DNA of 16,193 bases from Acidimicrobiales bacterium (GCA_020631315.1 JAHDHM010000039.1:1-16193); one strand, 5' to 3'. Positions 7,453-13,923 are shown, counted from the stretch's first letter. The notes: generated by a model from the sequence alone, not told the origin. Numbers and translations: made by a program.

Positions 7453-7823
7453 CCGCACTCGATCCGCCGAAGCGAGCCGCGCCGATCTTCCCGGTGCGTG
7501 ATCTGGGCAGCGCGGTCGACCATTACCGAGCGCTCGGCTTCGCGGTGGAGATGTACGAGGGCGCGCCCTACGCATATGCCCGTTGGGGTGAGGTCGAGAT
7601 CCACCTCGCCGAGGTGGGCGGTCGCCCTGCGCTGAAGCCGAAGCGCAACATGAGTGCGGCCTACCTGTGGGTCACCGACGCCGACGCGCTCTACACGGCA
7701 TGGTCGACCTCGAGTGCCGGTGGCACCGATCACGCCCCGAGCGACACGCCATATGGCTTGCGCGAAGGCGCCCACCTCGACGACGACGCGAACCTCTTGC
7801 GCTACGGCAGCCCGCTGGCCTGA
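7449..7823 (+). CDS. VOC superfamily protein, bleomycin-resistance-like
   Basis: A 124-residue single VOC (vicinal oxygen chelate) unit resembling bleomycin-binding/glyoxalase-like proteins. Seen: AAPIFPVRDLGSAVDHYRALGF, YAYARWGEVEIHLAEV, AAYLWVTDADALYTAW and the C-terminal YGLREGAHLDDDANLLRYGS, the order expected for the paired beta-alpha-beta-beta-beta modules. Metal-binding residues of glyoxalases are not obvious, which fits the non-enzymatic ligand-binding branch. The open frame reaches back to 7185, but the ATG at 7449 is chosen because the VOC fold starts there and it overlaps the stop of the lipoprotein gene. No antibiotic cluster is nearby, so a resistance role is speculative. Confidence 0.9.
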   Translation: MTALDPPKRAAPIFPVRDLGSAVDHYRALGFAVEMYEGAPYAYARWGEVEIHLAEVGGRPALKPKRNMSAAYLWVTDADALYTAWSTSSAGGTDHAPSDTPYGLREGAHLDDDANLLRYGSPLA

Positions 7824-7853
7824 GCCAACCGGGGCACGAACGTGGCGTGAGCT

Positions 7854-8516
7854 CTAGAGCACGCGCCCGGCGATGGCCCGGACGTGCTCCGGGACGGTCA
7901 CACCGTCGAGGTTGCGAGGGTCGTCCTCGGGCTGACCGAACGCCGTCGTGACCGGCACGACACCGGCCCAGATCGGCAGCTCGTAGTCCTCGTCGTCGTC
8001 GATCGGCGGACCCGAGCGGACCTTCGCCGACGACTTCTCCAGCGACACCCGCAGCACCGACGTCCCCCGGATCTCCTTCGTGGTGCTCTGGCGCAGGTGT
8101 TCCTGACGACCGGGGATCAGCCGCTCCACGAACAGCTCCAGCGCACGTTCCTTCTCCGCTGGATCGTCGACGAGTTCGGCGGTGCCGATGATGACGACCG
8201 ACCGGTAGTTCACCGAGTGATGGAACGGCGAGCGAGCCAACACCAGGCCGTCGAGCAACGTCATCGTGGCGCAGATCTCGACGCCTTCACCACGACGGAG
8301 CGCTCCGGCGGCCGGCGCACCGTGCAGAAGGAGGTGGTCACCGTCGCGCACAGCGAACATCGGGATCACGACCGGCGTGCCGTCGCGGACCGTCCCGACG
8401 TGGGCGACGATCGACGCGTCGACGATCTCGTGCACGGAGGCAGCGTCGTACGCGGCTCGGGCGGCTGCCCGGCGGACCTTCACGTCGTCGGACGGGGCGG
8501 GTGTCGCTTCGCTCAT
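7854..8516 (-). CDS. Pyridoxamine 5'-phosphate oxidase-like flavin-binding protein
   Basis: A 220-residue split-barrel protein related to the PPOX/NimA-like group (PF12900 type), which bind FMN or F420 or act as small reductases. Seen: VDASIVAHVGTVRDGTPVVIPMF and GDHLLLHGAPAAGALR at the flavin-binding strands, HSVNYRSVVIIGTAELVDDP in the middle, and RVSLEKSSAKVRSGPPIDDDED followed by an IWAGVVP element near the C-terminus, typical of this subgroup. Substrate unknown; a true PNP oxidase role is unlikely. The ATG lies six bases after TATCGT (8523-8528), pointing to its own leaderless transcript, and a hairpin separates it from the upstream cyclase gene. It is convergent with the VOC gene (30-base gap). 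Confidence 0.9.
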   Translation of the reverse strand: MSEATPAPSDDVKVRRAAARAAYDAASVHEIVDASIVAHVGTVRDGTPVVIPMFAVRDGDHLLLHGAPAAGALRRGEGVEICATMTLLDGLVLARSPFHHSVNYRSVVIIGTAELVDDPAEKERALELFVERLIPGRQEHLRQSTTKEIRGTSVLRVSLEKSSAKVRSGPPIDDDEDYELPIWAGVVPVTTAFGQPEDDPRNLDGVTVPEHVRAIAGRVL

Positions 8517-8522
8517 GCCGGG

Positions 8523-8528
8523 ACGATA
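8523..8528 (-). promoter_or_regulatory. Putative -10 box for a leaderless transcript
   Basis: TATCGT on the minus strand ends six bases before the ATG of the PPOX gene, the same spacing as the boxes at 6726 and 11936. It lies between the cyclase terminator hairpin and the start codon, so the PPOX gene probably has a separate promoter. No -35 match is visible. Confidence 0.45.
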
Positions 8529-8543
8529 CGACCGGCGGCATGG

Positions 8544-8563
8544 TCCGTTCCCGGCAGAACGGA
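8544..8563 (-). terminator. Hairpin immediately after the cyclase stop
   Basis: TCCGTTC and GAACGGA form a perfect 7-bp stem with a six-base loop, starting at the base after the adenylate cyclase stop codon (8564-8566). The position suits termination or 3'-end protection of the four-gene transcript. No U-tract; inferred function. Confidence 0.5.
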
Positions 8564-9619
8564 TCAGATCCGACGAGCCCTGACGGGCTCATCGATGCCA
8601 GCGAGGTCGGTCACCTCGACCTGCTCGCCGGCCGACACGGCACCGCTCGGATCGGCGACCAGCACGACACCCTCGGCTGCGTGCTTCGCCAACCGTGCAG
8701 CGAGGTTCACGATGTCGCCGTAGACGTCACCGTCACGCAGCAACGCCGGCCCGTACGCGACACCGCCACGGATCGGAGGCATCGCGGTGATCGTTCCCAG
8801 GGTCGATCGAATGGCGTCGGCGATCTCGATGGCGGTCGCCACATCACCCGCGGCGAACATGACCTCGTCGCCGATGAGCTTCACCACACGACCGCCCCCG
8901 GCTGTGATGGTCGAGGTCGTGGCCTCGTCGAACGCCCGGAACAGCCTGCCTGCGTCCTCGAACGACAGGGTGCGGGTCAGCCGGGTGCTGCCGACGAGGT
9001 CGATGAACCCGACCGCGAGCTCCTGGGTCTCGAAGTCGCCGTCGGCAGCGTCGGTCGCACGACCGTTCTCGATGATGTGCCGGCGCACCGAGCTGTCCAT
9101 CGCCTGGCGCAGCAACGGCATGAACTGCGCAGCGGCAGCGTTCGCCTGCGCCATCACCAGATCGGTCTCGGGGTCGTCCAGGTGCTGCCTGGTCACGTTC
9201 ACCAGGAACGTCGAGATCAGCGCGTCGGCGATACGGGTGACCGACACGCCGATGACCCTGGCGATGTCGTGGATGGCAGCCGAGCCGAAGAACGCCGACG
9301 CTGCGGCGAGCCCACGGAACAGTTCGACATCGTCCTCGCTCGCGACGATGGCGTCCGGGTCCGTCGCCGGATGACCGAGCGCGAGACGGATCGCCATGAC
9401 CTCGTCGAGGTCGGCGTCGGCGCGCTCGGCGAGTTCGCGGATCGAGATGGTGTCCCGCGTCGGCAGCATCGTGAGTCGAGCGGCGAGGTTCGACGGGTCC
9501 ATGCCCGGTTCGGCGAGTTCGTCATCGGTGGCACCCAGGCTCCGCAGGAAGTCGAACGTCCTCTGCTGCACGTCGTCAGCCGCCGGGACGTCGTGCTCAT
9601 CCGATTCCCGCTCGCTCAC
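8564..9619 (-). CDS. Class III adenylate cyclase with Ad_Cy_reg-type regulatory domain
   Basis: A 351-residue soluble cyclase making cAMP from ATP. Catalytic residues are all present: metal-binding Asp207 (GFIDLVGSTRL) and Asp251 (KLIGDEVMF), adenine-selecting Lys247 and Asp298 (DGDVYGD), and transition-state Asn305 and Arg309 (NLAARL). The N-terminal half (about 17-180) resembles the regulatory domain of mycobacterial Rv1264, with an HTH-like TISIRELAERADADLDEVMAI and an ARVIGVSVTRIADALI segment; in Rv1264 that domain makes activity pH-responsive, so similar control is an inference. The start is GTG, whose GTGA overlaps the AlkC stop. The frame stays open far upstream, but that part is antisense-like noise in the AlkC region. 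A homodimer is expected since both half-sites come from one chain. Confidence 0.94.
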   Translation of the reverse strand: MSERESDEHDVPAADDVQQRTFDFLRSLGATDDELAEPGMDPSNLAARLTMLPTRDTISIRELAERADADLDEVMAIRLALGHPATDPDAIVASEDDVELFRGLAAASAFFGSAAIHDIARVIGVSVTRIADALISTFLVNVTRQHLDDPETDLVMAQANAAAAQFMPLLRQAMDSSVRRHIIENGRATDAADGDFETQELAVGFIDLVGSTRLTRTLSFEDAGRLFRAFDEATTSTITAGGGRVVKLIGDEVMFAAGDVATAIEIADAIRSTLGTITAMPPIRGGVAYGPALLRDGDVYGDIVNLAARLAKHAAEGVVLVADPSGAVSAGEQVEVTDLAGIDEPVRARRI

Positions 9620-10776
9620 GGGGTCACCTCGAACGTCGGACCAGCAGCCGTGACACCGTTGAGCTGTGCGTCGACGCGGTGGGTGCCGGGATGATGCGTC
9701 CGCGTCGAATGCTGACGCAGCGAGACCTTCTTGCGGATCGTGGCCCGCTCGCCGGGCTCCAAGTGCCGCTCTGCACCTTTGAACACCTTCGGTGAGGTCG
9801 AGCCGTTCGCCTTCACGAAGTGGATCACGAGGTCGAGCAGCGCACCGGCGGGTTCGTCCGAAGGGTTCTCGACGGTGAGGCTCACGTGCACGTCGTCGCC
9901 GATCGCGGCGATGTCCGGCTCGACGGCGACATCGACCACGACGACCGGCGAGTCGGCGCCGAAACCGAGAACCCTGAGCGCACCCGGGTGGCCCGCCTTG
10001 ACGAGTGTGCGGAGGGCGTGGCGGATCATCGCCCGGCCACGACTGCCCGGTGCGAACTCGGGCCACCATCGAGACGTGACCTCGACGACGAGGTCGGGGT
10101 GATCCTTCGCGATGTCGTTCAGGTTGTTGGCGATCGAGCGGCGCACGTACTCGGCGTCGTCGTGGCGTAGCTGCTCCAACAGCTCGACCACGGGAGTGGG
10201 GTCGGCGACGAACCCGGCGAGTCGCGGCGCCCACGGCAACCGGGGTCTCGTGCCTTCGCTGACGAGTCGTCGGACGTGCTCGTTCGGATCCGTCGTCCAG
10301 TCGCTGAGGACCTCGAGCGTCGCCGCCTCGTGGAGATCGAGATAGGCGCGGATGCTGAACTCCGCGGTGAAGCGCTTCGTCAGCTCGTACTGGGCGTGCA
10401 TCGCCGCAGCGAAGGCGTCGGGCGCCGCCGCCGGGTCGGCGACGTCGGCGAGCCCGCCGACGAACTGCACGTGCGGCAGATACCGGAACGGTTCCATGCC
10501 GAACATGCCGTCGTCGCTGCTCGTCAGCTCGGGGCCGAGGGAGGCGACGACGATGCCGAGTGCTTCGACCGGATCGGAGGGCAGATGCGTCGTCATCGCC
10601 GCGGCGATGGAACGAGCACGATCGGTCAGCTCCAGGTCGTCGAAGCCGTCGAGCGCGTCGGTGACGAACGCCGCCTCGTCGAACGGGTGGCCGCTGGCTC
10701 GGACCCGCTCGGCGAGCGACGCGGCGATGTCGACGGCGATCTCGGGACCGAAGCGGTCCTTCAGCTTCTCGGCCAC
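9616..10776 (-). CDS. alkC: DNA-3-methyladenine glycosylase AlkC (HEAT-like, with Ig-like C-terminus)
   Basis: A 386-residue DNA alkylation repair protein of the AlkC/AlkD HEAT-like repeat superfamily. AlkC removes N-methylated bases, notably 3-methyladenine and 3-methylcytosine, without classical base flipping. Seen: N-terminal LKDRFGPE, MEPFRYLPHVQFV at about 94-106, YELTKRFTAEFSIR at 130-143, HVRRLVSEGTRPRLPWAPRL at 167-186 and YVRRSIANNLNDIAKDHPD at 210-228, all hallmark AlkC helices. Residues from about 280 form a predicted beta-rich region (VDVAVEPDIAAIGDDVHVSL onward), matching the Ig-like domain of AlkC; AlkD lacks it. The start is GTG with AGAGGA seven bases upstream, inside the last 16 bases of the preceding gene. 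It is translationally coupled to the cyclase downstream. Confidence 0.94.
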   Translation of the reverse strand: MAEKLKDRFGPEIAVDIAASLAERVRASGHPFDEAAFVTDALDGFDDLELTDRARSIAAAMTTHLPSDPVEALGIVVASLGPELTSSDDGMFGMEPFRYLPHVQFVGGLADVADPAAAPDAFAAAMHAQYELTKRFTAEFSIRAYLDLHEAATLEVLSDWTTDPNEHVRRLVSEGTRPRLPWAPRLAGFVADPTPVVELLEQLRHDDAEYVRRSIANNLNDIAKDHPDLVVEVTSRWWPEFAPGSRGRAMIRHALRTLVKAGHPGALRVLGFGADSPVVVVDVAVEPDIAAIGDDVHVSLTVENPSDEPAGALLDLVIHFVKANGSTSPKVFKGAERHLEPGERATIRKKVSLRQHSTRTHHPGTHRVDAQLNGVTAAGPTFEVTP

Positions 10777-11042
10777 TCGACGATCCTCTCGAAGACGTAC
10801 TCGTGGCGCAGCAGGGTCTCGCGCTCGTCACGGCCCGACGCCGGTGGCACCGTCGGCGTGATCTGGAGCAGGCGCCACCCGTCGGCGAGCGCGCCCACAC
10901 CCGAGTCGTACGGGGGCGCCTCGTCGTCGAGCGCCGCGTCGCGGGCGCCGGACCAGTGGCTCCATCCGACGACCGGCGCGTCGAGCGCAGCGTGCGCCAG
11001 CCACAGCACGAGTACTTCCTGGCGATGTGTCTCGGGGTTCAT
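10761..11042 (-). CDS. Uncharacterised 93-residue protein in the alkC operon
   Basis: I do not recognise this protein. It is acidic overall, with no signal peptide or membrane segment: an N-terminal helix-like EVLVLWLAHAALDAPVVGWS, a middle PPYDSGVGALADGWRLLQIT, and a C-terminal ETLLRHEYVFERIV. It reads like a compact alpha/beta domain, not a random frame: its ATG overlaps the PhyH gene stop by ATGA and its end overlaps the alkC start by 16 bases, so it is held in the operon by overlaps on both sides. The Shine-Dalgarno is weak, consistent with reinitiation after PhyH. It might modulate the dioxygenase or AlkC, but nothing in sequence says so. Confidence 0.78.
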   Translation of the reverse strand: MNPETHRQEVLVLWLAHAALDAPVVGWSHWSGARDAALDDEAPPYDSGVGALADGWRLLQITPTVPPASGRDERETLLRHEYVFERIVEWPRS

Positions 11043-11929
11043 GACGTGCCGGCTCGTCGGTCGAGCTCAGTGCGTCGTTCGTGGCGGGTCAGGTACCAGT
11101 CGATGTCGAACGAGTCGTCGCCGGAGAGCTGTCGCCACAGCCGGGCGCGCGACGTGAGTTCGAGCCGATGGTCGGAGCCGCCCATCCACCGTTCGCCACG
11201 CCGCAGCCACTCGGGCACCGTGTCCGGAGTCGTCGTGGCGAACACGTGGTCGGCTCGACCCGGTGAGACAGCGTCGAGGTCGCTCGTGTCCCACAAGCGC
11301 ACCTGCGGTCGTGTCGGGTTGAGCCGCAGCTTGTACATCCAGCGATCACGGCTCGAGCGGTTCGGCATGCCGCGGTGCCACAGGCCTTGATGGAAGATCA
11401 GCACGGTTCCCGCGGGACCGGTCCAACTCCGCTCACCGGCCAGGTGCTGGTAGCGGGCGACATCGGTCGTGTGCACGTCCCGCAGGTGGGTGCCGGGAAC
11501 GAAGCCGGTGCCACCTTCACCCGGTCCGATCTCGTGGGGGAAGAAGAACAGCTGGATGTCGAAGCTCGTCGTCGAGTCAAGCGCCGCGTCGCAGTGCAGT
11601 GCCTGCCTGGCGAGGTCGCCGGCCGGCTTCATGTGGACGAAGTCGTGGTCGAAGACGGCGTCAGGTCCCACGAGGCTGTGGATGGCTCCGCGCACAGCGG
11701 GCAGCCGGAGGACTGCGCCGAGCGCAGACGGAGCGGGGAGCACCTCATCGAGTGCCGTTCCGCTGACGGTGGCACTGGGTCGTTCCGCGGTTCCCCATCG
11801 TTCGAGGATCGCGGCCATCTCGTCGCGAGCCGCATCGCAGAGCTCCGGCCCTACGACACCGGCCAGTTCGAGGAAGCCGCGAGCCACGAACTCGGCGACC
11901 TGGCGGGTCGAGAGCAACGTCGCAGACAT
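11039..11929 (-). CDS. Phytanoyl-CoA dioxygenase (PhyH) family protein
   Basis: A 296-residue 2-oxoglutarate/Fe(II) oxygenase of the PhyH family. Iron ligands: His112 and Asp114 in ALHCDAALD and His185 in FHQGLWHRGMPN; Arg194 or Arg196 in the following segment probably binds 2-oxoglutarate. The strand IQLFFFPHEI, GGTGFVPGTHL and GPAGTVLIFHQG give the double-stranded beta-helix core. Family members hydroxylate lipids, ectoine, antibiotics and other small molecules; the substrate here is unknown. The frame is open upstream to 12508, but the ATG at 11929 is chosen: the domain starts there, a TACGGT box lies six bases upstream, and the opposite DUF427 gene occupies the upstream region. It is the first gene of the unit with alkC and the cyclase. 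Confidence 0.93.
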   Translation of the reverse strand: MSATLLSTRQVAEFVARGFLELAGVVGPELCDAARDEMAAILERWGTAERPSATVSGTALDEVLPAPSALGAVLRLPAVRGAIHSLVGPDAVFDHDFVHMKPAGDLARQALHCDAALDSTTSFDIQLFFFPHEIGPGEGGTGFVPGTHLRDVHTTDVARYQHLAGERSWTGPAGTVLIFHQGLWHRGMPNRSSRDRWMYKLRLNPTRPQVRLWDTSDLDAVSPGRADHVFATTTPDTVPEWLRRGERWMGGSDHRLELTSRARLWRQLSGDDSFDIDWYLTRHERRTELDRRAGTS

Positions 11930-11935
11930 GCGACG

Positions 11936-11941
11936 ACCGTA
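11936..11941 (-). promoter_or_regulatory. Putative -10 box driving the phyH-alkC-cyclase unit
   Basis: TACGGT on the minus strand ends six bases before the PhyH ATG, predicting a leaderless mRNA. It is the only promoter-like element that I see ahead of the four overlapping genes. No convincing -35 motif. Confidence 0.45.
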
Positions 11942-12049
11942 GTCCGGCGTGTGCTGTTCGGGGCTGTGTCGTTCGTGGGCTGTGCCAATCTGCTCGGCCG
12001 TTCGGGGGCGCGACGGAATCCGGGGTGCGAAGCTGCGGTTGTGGAGCCC

Positions 12050-12535
12050 GTGACCGAACTGCGGACCGAACCCAACCCTCGATGGATCCGAGCTCAGCTC
12101 GACGGGGTGACGGTGGTGGACACCACGGCGAGCGTCTTCGTGTGGGAGCACCCCTACTACCCGGTCTGGTACCTGCCCGAGCAGGCAGTGGACGCAGGCT
12201 TCCTCGAGGCCGCCGACGCGGCGGAGGCCACGCGCCGCATCGACCAGCTGCCCGGCCACGTCCACATCCCGTTCGACCGTGCCGACTCCTGGTTCGAGGA
12301 GGACGTCGAGGTCTTCGTCCACCCTCGGAGCCCCGAGGTGCGAGTCGACACGTTGGCGTCGTCTCGACACGTGCAGGTCGGCGATGACGCCCCCGTTCAC
12401 GAGGACCTCGTGTGGGGCTACCGCACGCCGCTGCCCGAGTCGTCGGGCATCGCCGGCCTCGTGTGCTTCTACACCGAACGAGTCGAGCTGACGGTGGACG
12501 GCGTCCACGTCGGTCGACAGGAGAGTGACCGATGA
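12050..12535 (+). CDS. DUF427 domain protein
   Basis: A DUF427 protein of about 161 residues; the family forms a small beta barrel and its biochemical role is unsettled. Seen: EPNPRWIRAQLDGVTVVDT at 7-25, VFVWEHPYYPVWYLP at 29-43 (the conserved strand of the family) and, near the C-terminus, VWGYRTPLPESSGIAGLVCFYTERV. The start is uncertain: GTG at 12041 and GTG at 12050 are both in frame, and neither has a well-placed Shine-Dalgarno (GGAG at 12043-12046 is only three bases ahead of the second); 12050 is taken since the family core begins just after. The frame remains open upstream into PhyH antisense, which is noise. Its TGA overlaps the ATG of the histidine phosphatase gene. Confidence 0.86.
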   Translation: MTELRTEPNPRWIRAQLDGVTVVDTTASVFVWEHPYYPVWYLPEQAVDAGFLEAADAAEATRRIDQLPGHVHIPFDRADSWFEEDVEVFVHPRSPEVRVDTLASSRHVQVGDDAPVHEDLVWGYRTPLPESSGIAGLVCFYTERVELTVDGVHVGRQESDR

Positions 12536-13143
12536 ACCGTCCCCAGCTGCTGGTGATCCGCCATGGCGAGACCGAATGGTCGGCCACCGGACGCCACACG
12601 GGCCGTACCGACATTCCGCTGACGGGCAAGGGCCGAGGCGAAGCTGCCGCCGCCAAGCGGACGTTGGCTGACTGGGAGGTCGACCGGGTCTGGTCGAGTC
12701 CGCTGATCCGCGCCCGTGAGACCGCCGAGATCGTGAACCCCGGACCGGAGATCGAGTTCGACGACCGCCTCATGGAACAGGACTACGGCGTCTACGAGGG
12801 CATCACCACGGCGCACACCCGTGAGGAGATCCCGCTCTGGTCGGTGTGGACCCACCCGATCATCGACGGCGAGAGCACCGAAGACGTCGGTGCCCGGGTC
12901 GACGGGTTCTTGGCCCACGCCATCGAGGAGCTCGGCGATGGCACGGGTGTGGTGTTCGCCCACGGACACCTCCTGTCGATCCTGATCGCTCGCTGGTGTC
13001 TGCTCCCGCCGATCGAGGGCCGCCGCTTCGCGCTCGCCACGGCGACGGTGTCGCTGCTCGGCTGGCACCGCGAGGACCCCGTCATCCGAGCGATCAACCA
13101 TCGGTGTGGCGACGCCCTGCAGCCTCCGGCACGGCGAGCGTGA
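12532..13143 (+). CDS. Histidine phosphatase (phosphoglycerate mutase-like)
   Basis: A 203-residue member of histidine phosphatase branch 1 with an intact active site: Arg10-His11-Gly12 (LVIRHGETEW), Arg60/Arg62 in SSPLIRARETAEI, Glu82 in LMEQDYGVYEG, and His144 in FAHGHLLSILIARW. The pattern fits broad small-molecule phosphatases (cobC/GpmB/SixA-like) rather than glycolytic phosphoglycerate mutase, which is longer. The ATG overlaps the DUF427 stop by ATGA, with AGGAG about eight bases upstream, so both are made from one message. Convergent with the TetR gene. Unlike the phosphatase at 2578, it retains the canonical RHG triad. Confidence 0.94.
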   Translation: MNRPQLLVIRHGETEWSATGRHTGRTDIPLTGKGRGEAAAAKRTLADWEVDRVWSSPLIRARETAEIVNPGPEIEFDDRLMEQDYGVYEGITTAHTREEIPLWSVWTHPIIDGESTEDVGARVDGFLAHAIEELGDGTGVVFAHGHLLSILIARWCLLPPIEGRRFALATATVSLLGWHREDPVIRAINHRCGDALQPPARRA

Positions 13144-13160
13144 CCTCGGGTGGTGAGCGT

Positions 13161-13173
13161 GGCTGACGCAGCC
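13161..13173. terminator. Short hairpin between convergent genes
   Basis: GGCTG-ACG-CAGCC forms a five-base-pair stem in the 32-base gap between the histidine phosphatase and TetR stops. Well placed but short and without a U-tract; a weak candidate. Confidence 0.3.
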
Positions 13174-13175
13174 GT

Positions 13176-13736
13176 TCAGGGTCGGATGGCCCGCAGGACG
13201 AAGTCGACCATCTGCTCCAGCGTCTGGGGCGTGACCGTCTCGTCCAACAGGATGCGCCGATAGATCAGCGGTGCCTCGAACATGTCGATGACGAGTTCGA
13301 GATCGACGGCCGGGTCCACCTCGCCACGAGCGATCGCGCGCTGGATCGCTCTGCGCATCGGCAGCTTGCGCTCGTCGATCATGGCCTTGTGGACGCGGCC
13401 GAACTCGGGCTGGCGTGCCGCCAGGGAGAACAGGCCGGCCATCGCCTCACGCATCTCGGGCTCGTGCATGTGGGGGAGGACCTGGCCGAAGAAGCCGAGC
13501 AGGTCAGTTCGCAGATCGCCTGTGTCGAACTCCTCGAACGGTTCGACCATGCAGTCGATGGCCTCGACGGCGAGGTCGTTCGGGTTCGGGAAGTGGCGGT
13601 AGATCGTGGTCTTCGCCACGCCGCTGCGTCGTGCGACCTCGTCGACGGTGAACCCCTCGACCCCGAGGTCGCCGATCAGCTGTTGTGCGGCGAGGACCAT
13701 CTTGTCCCGTGCCTCGGTGCTCAGCGGTCGTGCCAT
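13176..13736 (-). CDS. TetR/AcrR family transcriptional repressor
   Basis: A 186-residue TetR regulator. The N-terminal DNA-binding domain is clear: TVDEVARRSGVAKTTIYRHF (residues 30-49) is the helix-turn-helix of the family, preceded by ARDKMVLAAQQLIGDLGVEGF. The C-terminal ligand-binding part (about 60-186) is all-helical and less conserved, so the inducer is unknown; AMAGLFSLAARQPEF and IYRRILLDETVTP are typical of TetR_C regions. The ATG at 13736 is chosen since the upstream extension of the frame to 13934 reads through the operator region. It is divergent from the MMPL transporter gene and likely represses it and itself through the two palindromes at 13786 and 13908. Confidence 0.95.
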   Translation of the reverse strand: MARPLSTEARDKMVLAAQQLIGDLGVEGFTVDEVARRSGVAKTTIYRHFPNPNDLAVEAIDCMVEPFEEFDTGDLRTDLLGFFGQVLPHMHEPEMREAMAGLFSLAARQPEFGRVHKAMIDERKLPMRRAIQRAIARGEVDPAVDLELVIDMFEAPLIYRRILLDETVTPQTLEQMVDFVLRAIRP

Positions 13737-13785
13737 CGGGTGTCGTCCGGATTCGTGCGGGGCTCGTCCCGCACAGTGGGGGAGG

Positions 13786-13801
13786 GCTACGGAAGCGTAG
13801 C
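13786..13801. promoter_or_regulatory. Putative TetR operator, copy 1
   Basis: GCTACG-GAAG-CGTAGC, a perfect 6-bp inverted repeat with a four-base spacer, about 50 bases upstream of the TetR start. It recurs at 13908 with the same arms and a spacer beginning GA. TACGCT, a TANNNT-type box for tetR, lies within it on the minus strand, consistent with autorepression. Confidence 0.65.
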
Positions 13802-13864
13802 GAAAGTGGTTCTCGGCACACAGTCGGCGTTCATGGGTGTGACGAAAGTCCTCATGTTCGGTGC

Positions 13865-13893
13865 TTGTCAGCCGTTGGGACATGCCGTAGAAC
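13865..13893 (+). promoter_or_regulatory. Candidate promoter for the MMPL transporter
   Basis: TTGTCA (13865-13870) and TAGAAC (13888-13893) are separated by 17 bases, close to the sigma-70-type pattern. The predicted start near 13900 would lie just before operator copy 2, so bound TetR would block it. The -10 is imperfect. Confidence 0.35.
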
Positions 13894-13907
13894 TCAACAT
13901 CGGTAAC

Positions 13908-13923
13908 GCTACGGACTCGTAGC
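13908..13923. promoter_or_regulatory. Putative TetR operator, copy 2
   Basis: GCTACG-GACT-CGTAGC, the second copy of the palindrome; both copies are also followed by GAA. It lies 41 bases before the transporter GTG start and just after the candidate promoter. Two identical-arm palindromes flanking the divergent region are the classic layout for a TetR regulator and its target. Confidence 0.7.

Noticed and set aside
7449..7823. VOC protein as a true antibiotic-resistance determinant
   Set aside because: Resemblance is at fold level only and no antibiotic biosynthesis or mobile context is present.
7811..7835. Possible terminator hairpin (TGGC-CTGA-GCCA core) between the VOC and PPOX genes
   Set aside because: Only the four-base core pairs cleanly; extending it needs a mismatch and bulges, so it is too weak to list.
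7851..7860. Perfect 10-bp palindrome GCTCTAGAGC at the PPOX stop
   Set aside because: Short, single copy, no spacer or flanking promoter, partly explained by the stop codon context.
9620..10900. Upstream in-frame extension of the cyclase frame (778 codons in all)
   Set aside because: The extra part overlaps alkC in another frame and reads as low-complexity Arg-rich sequence; the GTG overlapping the alkC stop is the natural start.
13833..13922. A 29-codon frame MGVTKVLMFGACQPLGHAVE... in the tetR-MMPL gap
   Set aside because: No Shine-Dalgarno, and it covers the promoter candidate and ends inside an operator palindrome; most likely chance.
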